From contig CATLBW010000003.1 of NCBI GenBank assembly GCA_949879775.1, positions 1-58,778 of the forward strand: a stretch of DNA of 58,778 nucleotides, in the 5' to 3' direction. Below are positions 35,034 to 43,387 of this stretch, piece after piece. This DNA comes from an uncultured Lachnospiraceae bacterium (GTDB lineage Bacteria; Bacillota; Clostridia; Lachnospirales; Lachnospiraceae). The notes beneath the pieces are model-generated. The model had not been told where the DNA came from, did no database searches, and worked only from the letters and a program-made list of their open reading frames with translations. Each line of letters starts with the position of its first letter. Position 1 is the stretch's first letter. The position numbers and the translations under genes are program-made.

Positions 35034-37070
35034 TCACCTTCTTACATTGGTGCCCGCCGGTTGGTTGGTAAGCCCTCCCAGGGAAATGAAAAATGTCAGC
35101 CAGCCGATATAGAAAAACGGCGTAGCCATATCCTCCGTCAGCCCTAAGACAATATAGTTCACGGCAGCCATCAGAAAGAATAAGCTTATCCCTGAGCACC
35201 TCTGCCCAAAAATAACCGTAATCCCATATTTCAGGCTGTAATATAACAGGAACAAGTACGGCACCGCCACAAAAACCCCATAATAGCCCATCATCTGCAA
35301 AAGCGCATTATGGGCATGGGCCTTTTTGCCATTAAGGCTTTTTAAATAACCCCGATGCCCAAATAAATTCAACTCCCGGAAATAAGCTTTCCATACGTCC
35401 GTCCTGCTGCTGAACAGGGAATCCCAGTCGCCAGTCCGAATCTTGGACAAGATACGCCCGCCTACCCCCGCCTGCTCCCCGCCTGCCGCCTGCACAGGCA
35501 GCGAAAGAGGGTCTTCCCTTGTTAAATACGCATCCCCCTCGAAGGTCACGTTTGTCTTTAAAATCTGCGGCACATGCTCTAAGCAAAGCCTGCCCGGGAC
35601 CCATGTAAACGCCACGGCAAGCACGGACATTAATAAAAAAGCCCTCAGATTTTCCCGATACCTGCGAGGCTTTTCATTGGGAAACTGCTTCCAGATAAAA
35701 ACAACGCATTCCATCACGTAAACAACCACGGACGTAATGCTCTCTGTAAGCGCCAATAAGCCACAGATGCTGGCAAGCGCCAGAACGTTCTTACACAAAG
35801 GCCAGGCTTTCAGTTTCTCTTTATTCAAATTCGCATCCAGCCAAATCAAAAATGCAATATTGACCGTCGCCAGGTAGCCGGCAAAAGAATTTGGGTTCTG
35901 ATAAATCCCCATATAACGGATGCCTGGCGTATAGGCACGGAAAAACAGGCAAAAAAAGCAGGATAACCAATAACACCAGCGCATCGCCACTAAAAAGTCA
36001 TTCAGGAGCCGGTCCGGTTTTTCCATGTTTGCCCAGGCTAAGTAGAGGGGGCCCATGCACACCAACATGAAAACACCCACATGCTGGACGTCCTTTCCTA
36101 CCACAAACTCCGAGATGATGCACATCACCCATAATGCCACCCAGGCATACATCAAAGGGTTCTTCCAATTGACGGCCCGCTTCTGCGGCTCCCAGGAAAG
36201 GAACGCAACCAATAACAGGCAAACCCCCAAAAGGAAGACCATGCGCCTCTGCAAAAGGACTTGCCAACGCCAGCCGCTGACATACATAATATACATAATC
36301 AGCAGGCTGGCAAGGAAAAGCAGCCTGCGCAAAAATGATATTTTCCGCAAAGAAAATTCCTCAAACAAACCAGCGGCATTACACAACAGGCAGCGGTACG
36401 CTTCCTGCAGGCTCCCAAGCCAGCTATGTCTCCTCACGGCCTTGTGGCGCCAAGCCTTTGGAACTTTAAAGACAACAAACAGCAATATCATTACCCAACA
36501 GGCAAAGACAGCCGCAAACTTCGTAACGATTTCCTTTGGCCCAAACGTCTGCTGCCGCTCCCGCAACTGCAGGCGGCTGATGCCAAAAGAACTTGGCCCT
36601 TCTACCTTTAAGGAAAATCCATTGATGCGCCTCTCCTGCGGCGGCAAGTCTTTGCTTGCTTGCTGCAGATTTAGGACGTTGCTCCCTTCCTGCAGGCTAC
36701 AGTCCAAGGCATAGATTACATTTCCGCTCCTATCACAAAATGCCGCCTGGCACCTGACAGCAGGCTTGCTTACATTTACTAAGTCCAGATAAAGGTAGTT
36801 CCAATCCTGGAACCCGCCAGGCATTGTAAAAAAGCAGCTTCCTGTATCAGCGTCAATTTCAATTACTTTCGTGCTGTAATTATAATTCCAATGATCGGCC
36901 GCTTTCTCATATTCAGCGCTGCTGACGTCAAAGATATTTCCCACATCATAAAACTTTTGCAGGTTAATGCTCCCGCTTAAGATCATCAAGGACGCCATGC
37001 CCGAGAATATGACGCCTACAAGCAGGCCAACCATAAACTTTAAACCAAGGTTCCTCCCCGTTACAGCCAC
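35034..37070 (-). CDS. O-antigen ligase/polymerase-like membrane protein with external beta domain (paralogue B), GTG start
   Basis: 678 residues with the same plan as paralogue A: a first membrane helix, a beta-rich external domain (DWNYLYLDLVNVSKPAVRCQ), many helices, and a C-terminal loop with RELNLFGHRGYLKSL and KKAHAHNALLQMMGYYG, which keeps the HN pair of the Wzy_C/WaaL family. GTG 37070 is chosen because GGGAG lies seven bases upstream and the start overlaps the preceding gene by 10 bases; ATG 37034 is the alternative. The external domain between helix 1 and helix 2 is not part of the usual Wzy fold. Confidence 0.75.
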   Translation of the reverse strand: MAVTGRNLGLKFMVGLLVGVIFSGMASLMILSGSINLQKFYDVGNIFDVSSAEYEKAADHWNYNYSTKVIEIDADTGSCFFTMPGGFQDWNYLYLDLVNVSKPAVRCQAAFCDRSGNVIYALDCSLQEGSNVLNLQQASKDLPPQERRINGFSLKVEGPSSFGISRLQLRERQQTFGPKEIVTKFAAVFACWVMILLFVVFKVPKAWRHKAVRRHSWLGSLQEAYRCLLCNAAGLFEEFSLRKISFLRRLLFLASLLIMYIMYVSGWRWQVLLQRRMVFLLGVCLLLVAFLSWEPQKRAVNWKNPLMYAWVALWVMCIISEFVVGKDVQHVGVFMLVCMGPLYLAWANMEKPDRLLNDFLVAMRWCYWLSCFFCLFFRAYTPGIRYMGIYQNPNSFAGYLATVNIAFLIWLDANLNKEKLKAWPLCKNVLALASICGLLALTESITSVVVYVMECVVFIWKQFPNEKPRRYRENLRAFLLMSVLAVAFTWVPGRLCLEHVPQILKTNVTFEGDAYLTREDPLSLPVQAAGGEQAGVGGRILSKIRTGDWDSLFSSRTDVWKAYFRELNLFGHRGYLKSLNGKKAHAHNALLQMMGYYGVFVAVPYLFLLYYSLKYGITVIFGQRCSGISLFFLMAAVNYIVLGLTEDMATPFFYIGWLTFFISLGGLTNQPAGTNVRR

Positions 37071-39103
37071 TGGATGACTCCCATTTTCTTTGCCAGGGCC
37101 TTTGGCTCCTTCGCCGGGTAACCCATAGCGACCGTAGACCATACAATATGCGTCTTAGGTATCCCATAAGAGTCAAGCAGCTCTCGTATACGCGGCTCAT
37201 CCGAGATCGTCTTTAAGGCGTTCAGCCACACTGTGCCGATACCGTAAGAACCTGCCGCCAGCATGATATTCTCCGCTGCGCAGGAACTGTCCTGGATGCA
37301 GTTGTCATTCCTTCTGTCGTTAGAGACAAGCACTAACGTAGTCGGGTTGTTAAACCCATAGAAATATACTCCCTTTTCTTTTGCCACCGCAGACACTGTC
37401 TCACGGTATTGCGCGATCTTGCCCGCATCCTGGATAACCGTGAACTTCCAGGTCTGCATATTATGTCCGGAAGGGGCGTAAATGCCAGCTTTCACAATCA
37501 TCTCTAATTTCGCCCTCGGAATCTGCTCATCGGTAAATTCCCTGACGCTATGCCGGTTATAGATAGCGCGGATTACCGGGTTCATCAGCTCCTCATCACC
37601 GTTTTCTTCCCACAATTTCCGCAAGGCTTTATAATCAAGCTTCTGCATCCTCTTGCGTGGAAGCTCCTCAAGCACAATATACTTGTGTGGTATCTTGTAG
37701 GCTTCCATCTTCGTAGAAAGGAATTTTGTCAGGGCATTGCGGTCAAATTCATTGCCCTGCGGCACAACATAGAGCACGGGCACAAAGCCCAGCGTATCGT
37801 CCGGGTCCTTGACCCCGATACAAGCGCACTCCCGCACCTGCTCAAATTCCTGCGCGATATTCTCAACCTCAATAGGCGAGACTTTCTCGCCGCCGACATT
37901 GATGATTGCATCTGCACGCCCTAACATATAGACGTAGCCCTCATCGTCCGTGTAAACCATGTCGTTTGTCAATAGCCAGCCATCCACCAGGGTTTTGGCA
38001 TTTTCCTCTGGAAGGTTGTAGTACCCTGCCATCTGCATATCGCCCTTCAACGCCATCCTGCCTGCCGTGTCAATGTCCTTTGCCTTTACTTCCTTGCCGT
38101 CCTTGCCCACAACCTTTAGGCTAACTCCCGCAATCGGCTTCCCAAGGGATGTGTACTTATCCGGCCTTTCTGATACATTGAGGAAAATCGCCCCGCCTGT
38201 CTCCGTGGAACCCCAAGTATTAAAAATTGTGGTATCTGGCAAAAGCGCTGTCAGCTTCTTCTTCATATCATAACTTAAAGACCCAGCCCCAAACTCAATA
38301 TAACGCAGCCTGCCAAGGATCTCGGCGAACTGCCCCTGCATCTGGCGCATAATCAGGTCGATAGAAGCCGGCACGCTGACAAGCGCCGTACATGCGAAAT
38401 CTGTGATATTGCGTTCCAGCTCTTTGGCAAAAGTAAACCCATTTTGGATTACAACCGTCGCCCCTACATACAGCGCGGTCCGCAGCACGCGCATGCCGAC
38501 GGAGTGGTTCAGCGGCAGGGGGATTAACACAACGTCAGAAGTCTCCATGCCTACCCCGTTCCAGGTGTTGTGCGTGCTCGCATAGAGCGTTTTGTAGGTC
38601 AGCATCGCTCCCTTGGGCGTGCCGGTCGTTCCGGTTGTGAACAACATCTCCGCCACGTCCTCCTGTTTTGGCAGGGTATATTCTATCTCAGGCCCAATGC
38701 CATTTTCAGCCTGCCCTAAGACATCCTGATAAAATTTTTTCAAGGACGCCTTATTTACTCCCTCAACCTTGCTGTCTGTCAGCAGCAGCTTGGGACCTAT
38801 GAACTGATACACATCTAAAATATTCTTTTCCTTTGACTTCTTATCCAGAGGCACGGTAACCGCCCCAAGGTACTGCGCACCCAGCAGAAGGACTACATAC
38901 TCCGGCTTAGACATTGCCGTCAGCATCACGATATCGCCACGGCCGACGCCATACTCCGTCTGCAGTTTATGTGCTGCAGCCTTCATCTGCTCACAAAGCT
39001 GCGCATAAGTAACCCTCACGCCCTTAAAGCCAACCGCCGCCTTATCCGCAAGCCCAGGTTCCCTCCCATGCGCAAGCACTGCTTCCACAATCGTCTTATA
39101 CAT
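37061..39103 (-). CDS. Adenylation (AMP-binding) enzyme fused to an FMN nitroreductase
   Basis: 680 residues. Residues 1-500 are a complete ANL adenylation enzyme: P-loop TTGTTGTPKG (156-165), WGSTETGG (297-304), GRADAIINVGGEKVSP (395-410) and the catalytic Lys488 in KRMQKLDY. NHSVGM at 199-204 resembles acyl/aryl-acid ligases, not the FD-x-SV of amino-acid adenylases such as DltA. Residues about 510-680 form a nitroreductase-like flavoprotein: NRHSVREF (516-523), APSGHNMQTW (543-552), GIGTVWLN, VAMGYPAKEP. The carrier-protein gene lies 16 bases upstream and MBOAT and DltD-like genes precede it. Inference: it loads an organic acid onto the carrier and the flavin domain oxidises or reduces it. 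ATG 39103 follows GGAGGG. Confidence 0.88.
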   Translation of the reverse strand: MYKTIVEAVLAHGREPGLADKAAVGFKGVRVTYAQLCEQMKAAAHKLQTEYGVGRGDIVMLTAMSKPEYVVLLLGAQYLGAVTVPLDKKSKEKNILDVYQFIGPKLLLTDSKVEGVNKASLKKFYQDVLGQAENGIGPEIEYTLPKQEDVAEMLFTTGTTGTPKGAMLTYKTLYASTHNTWNGVGMETSDVVLIPLPLNHSVGMRVLRTALYVGATVVIQNGFTFAKELERNITDFACTALVSVPASIDLIMRQMQGQFAEILGRLRYIEFGAGSLSYDMKKKLTALLPDTTIFNTWGSTETGGAIFLNVSERPDKYTSLGKPIAGVSLKVVGKDGKEVKAKDIDTAGRMALKGDMQMAGYYNLPEENAKTLVDGWLLTNDMVYTDDEGYVYMLGRADAIINVGGEKVSPIEVENIAQEFEQVRECACIGVKDPDDTLGFVPVLYVVPQGNEFDRNALTKFLSTKMEAYKIPHKYIVLEELPRKRMQKLDYKALRKLWEENGDEELMNPVIRAIYNRHSVREFTDEQIPRAKLEMIVKAGIYAPSGHNMQTWKFTVIQDAGKIAQYRETVSAVAKEKGVYFYGFNNPTTLVLVSNDRRNDNCIQDSSCAAENIMLAAGSYGIGTVWLNALKTISDEPRIRELLDSYGIPKTHIVWSTVAMGYPAKEPKALAKKMGVIQWL

Positions 39104-39119
39104 TTTGCCCTCCTGACTG

Positions 39120-39347
39120 CTAATTTGAAAGCTTCTCAACCATCTTCGCCAGCCCGGCTATGGAGTTAAAATTCTCCTCGATAATCTCCTCATAAGGGAT
39201 CGTAATCCCGAATTCCATCGTCAGGCTTGCAATAATGCCTGTAATCGTCAGGGAATCGAGGATGCCGTCATCCACTAAAGTATCCGACTCCTTAAAATCA
39301 ATTTCTGGAAATTCTTCCGATAACAATTCATAAATTTTTTCTTCCAT
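39120..39347 (-). CDS. Acyl carrier protein (DltC-like)
   Basis: 75 residues, acidic and helical. The phosphopantetheine attachment serine lies in DDGILDSLTITG (Ser32 in the DSL motif). The length and the LDS-L/T-x-x-x spacing resemble DltC. It should carry the acyl group activated by the downstream adenylation domain and present it to the MBOAT protein encoded just upstream. Confidence 0.92.
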   Translation of the reverse strand: MEEKIYELLSEEFPEIDFKESDTLVDDGILDSLTITGIIASLTMEFGITIPYEEIIEENFNSIAGLAKMVEKLSN

Positions 39348-39377
39348 AATCCTATTCTCCTTCTCTAATCTCCTTCT

Positions 39378-40883
39378 TTAAAATCCTGCATATACAAAGT
39401 TCGAGGCGTCGTAACCGGGCCCATAAATGCCAAATATAAACAGCGCAATAATCGCTATATAATAAACCGCCCAGCGGAATGCCATGTTATATCCGGCAAC
39501 CCGGGTGCGAAGACCTCCTTTTTCCTGCAGCATGCTAACTGCCCACAACACGACGAACATACATACCAGCAAAAACATATCTTTCTCGTCCAAGCCATAT
39601 GTATAGAGCGTCTCGTCCACAAGCTCCCATGGATTGAATTCCAGTAAAAATTTGCGGAAAACCAAGACCGTCATATGAAGGTCATTGGGAATCGTGATAA
39701 TCCTGCCGATGCAAAACAGCCCGAATGTGCGCACCATACGAAAAATCTGAAAACTCTCCGTCTCTGTGTCAATGTGGAGGAATTTCGTTAATTTCTTAAT
39801 CTCAGGCGCCCAGACCTGCGACGCGATAATCATTGCGCCCCAGTAAAGCCCCCACACGACATAGGCCCATCCTGTGCCATGCCAGACGCCGGTAAGGACC
39901 CACACAATTGCCAGCGGGATGACCGCCATCATTGACTTGCCTGCCCGCGCGCCAAACCTCTTTTTCGTCCACTGTAAAATCTTTGCCATCCGCGGGGAAG
40001 TCACAACCGGCATATACACATAGTCCTTAAACCAGGCGCCCAGCGTTATATGCCATCTTCTCCAGAATTCCGCCGCGCTCTTAGAAAAGAACGGACGCTT
40101 AAAGTTTGGCTCTAACTCAATGCCAAAAATCTGTGACATCCCTCCTGCCATATCCATGCAGCCCGAAAAATCACAATAAAGCTCTACCGTCGCAAAAATA
40201 GCCGCCACCATTAACATGCTGCCAGACATCGCCGGGATATCCCCGAACACCGTCCTCGTAAACATGGCAAGCCTGTCCGCAATCACAAGCTTCTTAATCA
40301 GGCCCCACAAAATCAACTGTACGCCAAAACAGCATCTCTGCCAATCAAAACGGCTCCCCTCGTACAATTGCTTCGCCAATTTGTCATAGCGCGCAATCGG
40401 CCCTTGCAGTATTTTGGGGAAGAACGCTACAAAGAGCAGGAATTTCAGCGCATTGGCTTCCGGCTCGTATTTTCTGCGGTAAACATCAACTAAATATGAA
40501 ATAATTGAAAATGTATAATAAGAAATCCCCAGCGGCACAATAATCTTTGCCGCCATGTCCTGCGGCATATAGCGCGTACACTTCACAAGCGCCAGGACCG
40601 CTACTAAGAGCACAATCCCGATACCGCTTACCAGCTTGGCTTTCCTCTTCGCCTGCTGTGCATTAGCCTCCCCATCCTTATAAACGCTGCCAATGCCAAG
40701 CCCTGCCAGCCAGCCTGCCAACGCTGCCCCAAGCAGCATCGGGAGCATCTCAACCCCCTGGGACACATAGAACGCAAGGCTCCCTAAAAGCAGGACCAGC
40801 CAGCGGTATTTTAAGGGAAATAAAAAATATGCAGCCACAACAACTAATAATAACAGGTAAAATTCTCCTGAGATAAACGTCAT
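39378..40883 (-). CDS. MBOAT-family acyltransferase (DltB-like)
   Basis: 501-residue polytopic membrane protein. MBOAT signatures: YCDFSGCMDMAGGMS (236-250), FWRRWHITLGAWFKDYVYMP (273-292) and GVWHGTG (332-338) with His335. In Dlt systems the DltB protein takes the thioester from the carrier and passes the acyl group through the membrane; the neighbouring carrier and ligase genes support the same route here. It differs clearly from the window's other MBOAT at 4279-5739. Confidence 0.92.
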   Translation of the reverse strand: MTFISGEFYLLLLVVVAAYFLFPLKYRWLVLLLGSLAFYVSQGVEMLPMLLGAALAGWLAGLGIGSVYKDGEANAQQAKRKAKLVSGIGIVLLVAVLALVKCTRYMPQDMAAKIIVPLGISYYTFSIISYLVDVYRRKYEPEANALKFLLFVAFFPKILQGPIARYDKLAKQLYEGSRFDWQRCCFGVQLILWGLIKKLVIADRLAMFTRTVFGDIPAMSGSMLMVAAIFATVELYCDFSGCMDMAGGMSQIFGIELEPNFKRPFFSKSAAEFWRRWHITLGAWFKDYVYMPVVTSPRMAKILQWTKKRFGARAGKSMMAVIPLAIVWVLTGVWHGTGWAYVVWGLYWGAMIIASQVWAPEIKKLTKFLHIDTETESFQIFRMVRTFGLFCIGRIITIPNDLHMTVLVFRKFLLEFNPWELVDETLYTYGLDEKDMFLLVCMFVVLWAVSMLQEKGGLRTRVAGYNMAFRWAVYYIAIIALFIFGIYGPGYDASNFVYAGF

Positions 40884-40906
40884 AACATCAATCTCCTATC
40901 CTCTTC

Positions 40907-42376
40907 TTATTCGTACCGATAAACCATCTTCAATTCCAGGCCAACCCCATCCGGCTGTTTGCGGATAACCGCTTCATTCAATATCCTGTCTTTTCCAATT
41001 TCATATACCAGGATATTCATTCCCTTCTTATCAAAAAATCTCTCATCACGGCCTATCTGCATCTTAACATCCTCTTCTTTATACCTGATATCGCCCCAGG
41101 CGGCATACGGCGTGCCGTTAGAAAAAACGCCCTCGTAACTCAGCCCCTGGACCGCAGCCTCTTCGTATACGCACTTCCCATGCTCTAAGACCGCCACGTA
41201 ATTCTTCCCGCCCAATTGGCTGATATCCGTCTGTAAGCCTAAGGCTTCATACCTTTTCTGGAAGACTTCGTTCCAGTCTGCTGAGATGTCGTCCGTCATC
41301 TGGATTATGACGCCGTACCTGTCGTTATCCAGGTTTTCTAAGTATTCCCTGATCCCTGTGGACATCTTGAGGTAACAGTCCTCCCTATCCTCATAATACA
41401 AATCCATGTCTACCGGGTTATAGCTTTCCTCACGGTAATCCTTCAAATCATAATTTTCTTTCAGATAATCCCCAAGGTAAGCGCTGACTTTCTCTGCGCC
41501 TCTTAAATTGGGATGGTCCGCGTCCCGCATATCCCGCAGCGGGTTAAACCCAATCTCTTTCATTAAGCTGCTTTCATTGAAGTCCAAAAACGGCAGGCCA
41601 TGCTCTCTCGCCAATTTCTTTACTCCCAGCGACTTTGACCTGCTCCAGGAATTTTTCGGCACCTTAACCAGGACGACATTGATGCCGTTTTCCTCACAAT
41701 AGGAGACAATTTTCTCGAAATATCTAAGCTGCTCCTCATCCATGCTCACATCCTTCACCTTGTCGTTATCGATGATGATGCTTTTAAAAGGCACTGGCTT
41801 TACCGAGGACTTCATGACATTCCCCCTGTAAACCAGGGTGTCTTCTTTGCGGTACACAAAATCCTCCTTTGTAAGCTCCTTCCACCTTCCATGATATTTT
41901 ATAAATGGAAACACATAACTCAAAAAGCCTTCGCTCTGCCCTTCCTGGCTCAGCGTCTGCACTGCTTCCAGTTTATTCAGCGACATTTTCATTGGGTCTA
42001 ACGCCCTGCGATAGAGAAATTTCCTGGTCGGCTCATAGAGCATGCTGGCTTCAATGACAACCGTGGAAATATCCTGCGTCTTTTTGCATTCCTTAATCCA
42101 GTAGTAATTCCCCATCAATGGGGCGCTGCCCATGCCCAGCCCAAAAGCGGATATTCCATTGTCCTCGTACATCGTCATTGAAGAAATCCCCGTCACTACC
42201 TGGCTGCTGCCAACCACGAATACCTCTATGCTGTTATCTTCCAATGCATAAAATTCTTTGGTAGTGTAAGTCTCTTTATTTGCCCACGTCCATTTTCCAA
42301 CCAACACCTGTGATACATAACCAATGAGAACCACGCCTATTAGCAGAAAAGCCGCTGCTTTCAGTGCCCTCTTCAT
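40907..42376 (-). CDS. DltD-like SGNH acyltransferase with extra C-terminal ILEI-like domain
   Basis: 489 residues. Membrane anchor at about 6-22; SGNH fold with FVVGSSQVVTG (Ser57/58) and DADHPNLRG giving the Asp285-His288 pair. This is the DltD/AlgX type of enzyme that puts the acyl group on the external polymer. After about 350 a separate domain follows (YGVIIQMTDDISADW, LGLQTDISQLGGKNYVAVLE, FFDKKGMNILVYEIGKDRIL). The spacing and the GMNILVYE strand resemble the interleukin-like EMT inducer (ILEI/FAM3) domain found in some bacterial surface enzymes. That assignment is by eye and moderate. First gene of the Dlt-like block. Confidence 0.78.
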   Translation of the reverse strand: MKRALKAAAFLLIGVVLIGYVSQVLVGKWTWANKETYTTKEFYALEDNSIEVFVVGSSQVVTGISSMTMYEDNGISAFGLGMGSAPLMGNYYWIKECKKTQDISTVVIEASMLYEPTRKFLYRRALDPMKMSLNKLEAVQTLSQEGQSEGFLSYVFPFIKYHGRWKELTKEDFVYRKEDTLVYRGNVMKSSVKPVPFKSIIIDNDKVKDVSMDEEQLRYFEKIVSYCEENGINVVLVKVPKNSWSRSKSLGVKKLAREHGLPFLDFNESSLMKEIGFNPLRDMRDADHPNLRGAEKVSAYLGDYLKENYDLKDYREESYNPVDMDLYYEDREDCYLKMSTGIREYLENLDNDRYGVIIQMTDDISADWNEVFQKRYEALGLQTDISQLGGKNYVAVLEHGKCVYEEAAVQGLSYEGVFSNGTPYAAWGDIRYKEEDVKMQIGRDERFFDKKGMNILVYEIGKDRILNEAVIRKQPDGVGLELKMVYRYE

Positions 42377-42431
42377 CGTACATCTTCCTCCTTAGCAAAA
42401 ACTATGTGCACAAAAGCACATACCACATACC

Positions 42432-43379
42432 TTATTCAGGAATCGTTATAACCAGAGCGTCGCAACAGCCTTCCACCGTATAGCTGCCGGTCCCTGCCGG
42501 AATGAAAAAACTGTCGCCTTTCTTAAATTCAACAGCCTGCTTATGGTCCGAAATAATCCCTTTCCCATCCAATACCAGGATGTTGACAAATGTATCTGTG
42601 GACACGTACCCTTCCATTTTCTTCATAACCGCACCGTCCAGGTTCAATTTGTCTATCGTAAAATACACGCACTTCGCCACATGCGGGTAACTTCTGTTGT
42701 CCTTGACGCTGGGCAGGAAATTAGTGACCGCGATTGCCTTATCAATATGCAGCTCCCGTTTTTTACCGTCTTTGCCGATCCTTCCATAATCATAGACACG
42801 GTAAGTCACATTAGAATTCTGCTGAATCTCCGCTACAATGACGTCCTTGCCAATCGCATGGATGGTGCCCGGCTCAATAAAGAGCACGTCGCCCTTGCGG
42901 ACGCGCACCGCATTGAGGACCGGCACCAGGGAATCTTCGCGGATACGCTTGATAAATTCCCCTTCTGTAATTTCACGGTTAAACCCATAATACAAAAAGG
43001 CGTCCTCCCCCGCATCCATCACATACCACACCTCCGTTTTGCCGGACTGCCCTTCATTCTTGAGGGCATAATGGTTGTCCGGATGGACCTGTATGGAAAT
43101 ATTTTCCTTTGCGTCAATAAACTTAACTAAGATGGGGAAATCTTTGAATTTCCGGCAGTTTGCGCCCAGAACCTCCTTGCCCGTCTCGTCAATATACTGC
43201 TTCAAAGTTTTACCTGCGAATTCGCCATTGGCAATTGTGGAATACCCGTCCGGGTGGCAGGAAAGTTCCCACGTCTCCGCAAGGACCTCCCCGTCAAACT
43301 CCTTGCCATACTCCTCTTTCAGCCTGCTGCCGCCCCAAAGGTTGTCCTTGCAGCTCGGTTTCAGCTTTAATATGCTCAT
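42432..43379 (-). CDS. manA: Mannose-6-phosphate isomerase, class I
   Basis: 315 residues, cupin fold. Interconverts fructose 6-phosphate and mannose 6-phosphate. Zinc ligands visible: ISIQVHPDNHYA (His99), KTEVWYVMDA (Glu116) and FIEPGTIHAIG (His174). Short bacterial class of about 315 residues. Mannose 6-phosphate could feed GDP-mannose synthesis, but no GDP-mannose genes are in the window; the NeuB/NeuA-HAD genes at 49135-51198 offer another use (KDN synthesis). Confidence 0.93.
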   Translation of the reverse strand: MSILKLKPSCKDNLWGGSRLKEEYGKEFDGEVLAETWELSCHPDGYSTIANGEFAGKTLKQYIDETGKEVLGANCRKFKDFPILVKFIDAKENISIQVHPDNHYALKNEGQSGKTEVWYVMDAGEDAFLYYGFNREITEGEFIKRIREDSLVPVLNAVRVRKGDVLFIEPGTIHAIGKDVIVAEIQQNSNVTYRVYDYGRIGKDGKKRELHIDKAIAVTNFLPSVKDNRSYPHVAKCVYFTIDKLNLDGAVMKKMEGYVSTDTFVNILVLDGKGIISDHKQAVEFKKGDSFFIPAGTGSYTVEGCCDALVITIPE

Positions 43380-43387
43380 GCTATTTT

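Noticed and set aside
39378-42376. A plain D-alanylation (dlt) operon.
   Set aside because: The ligase has acyl/aryl-type residues and a nitroreductase fusion, and the SGNH protein has an extra domain, so D-alanine is not assumed.
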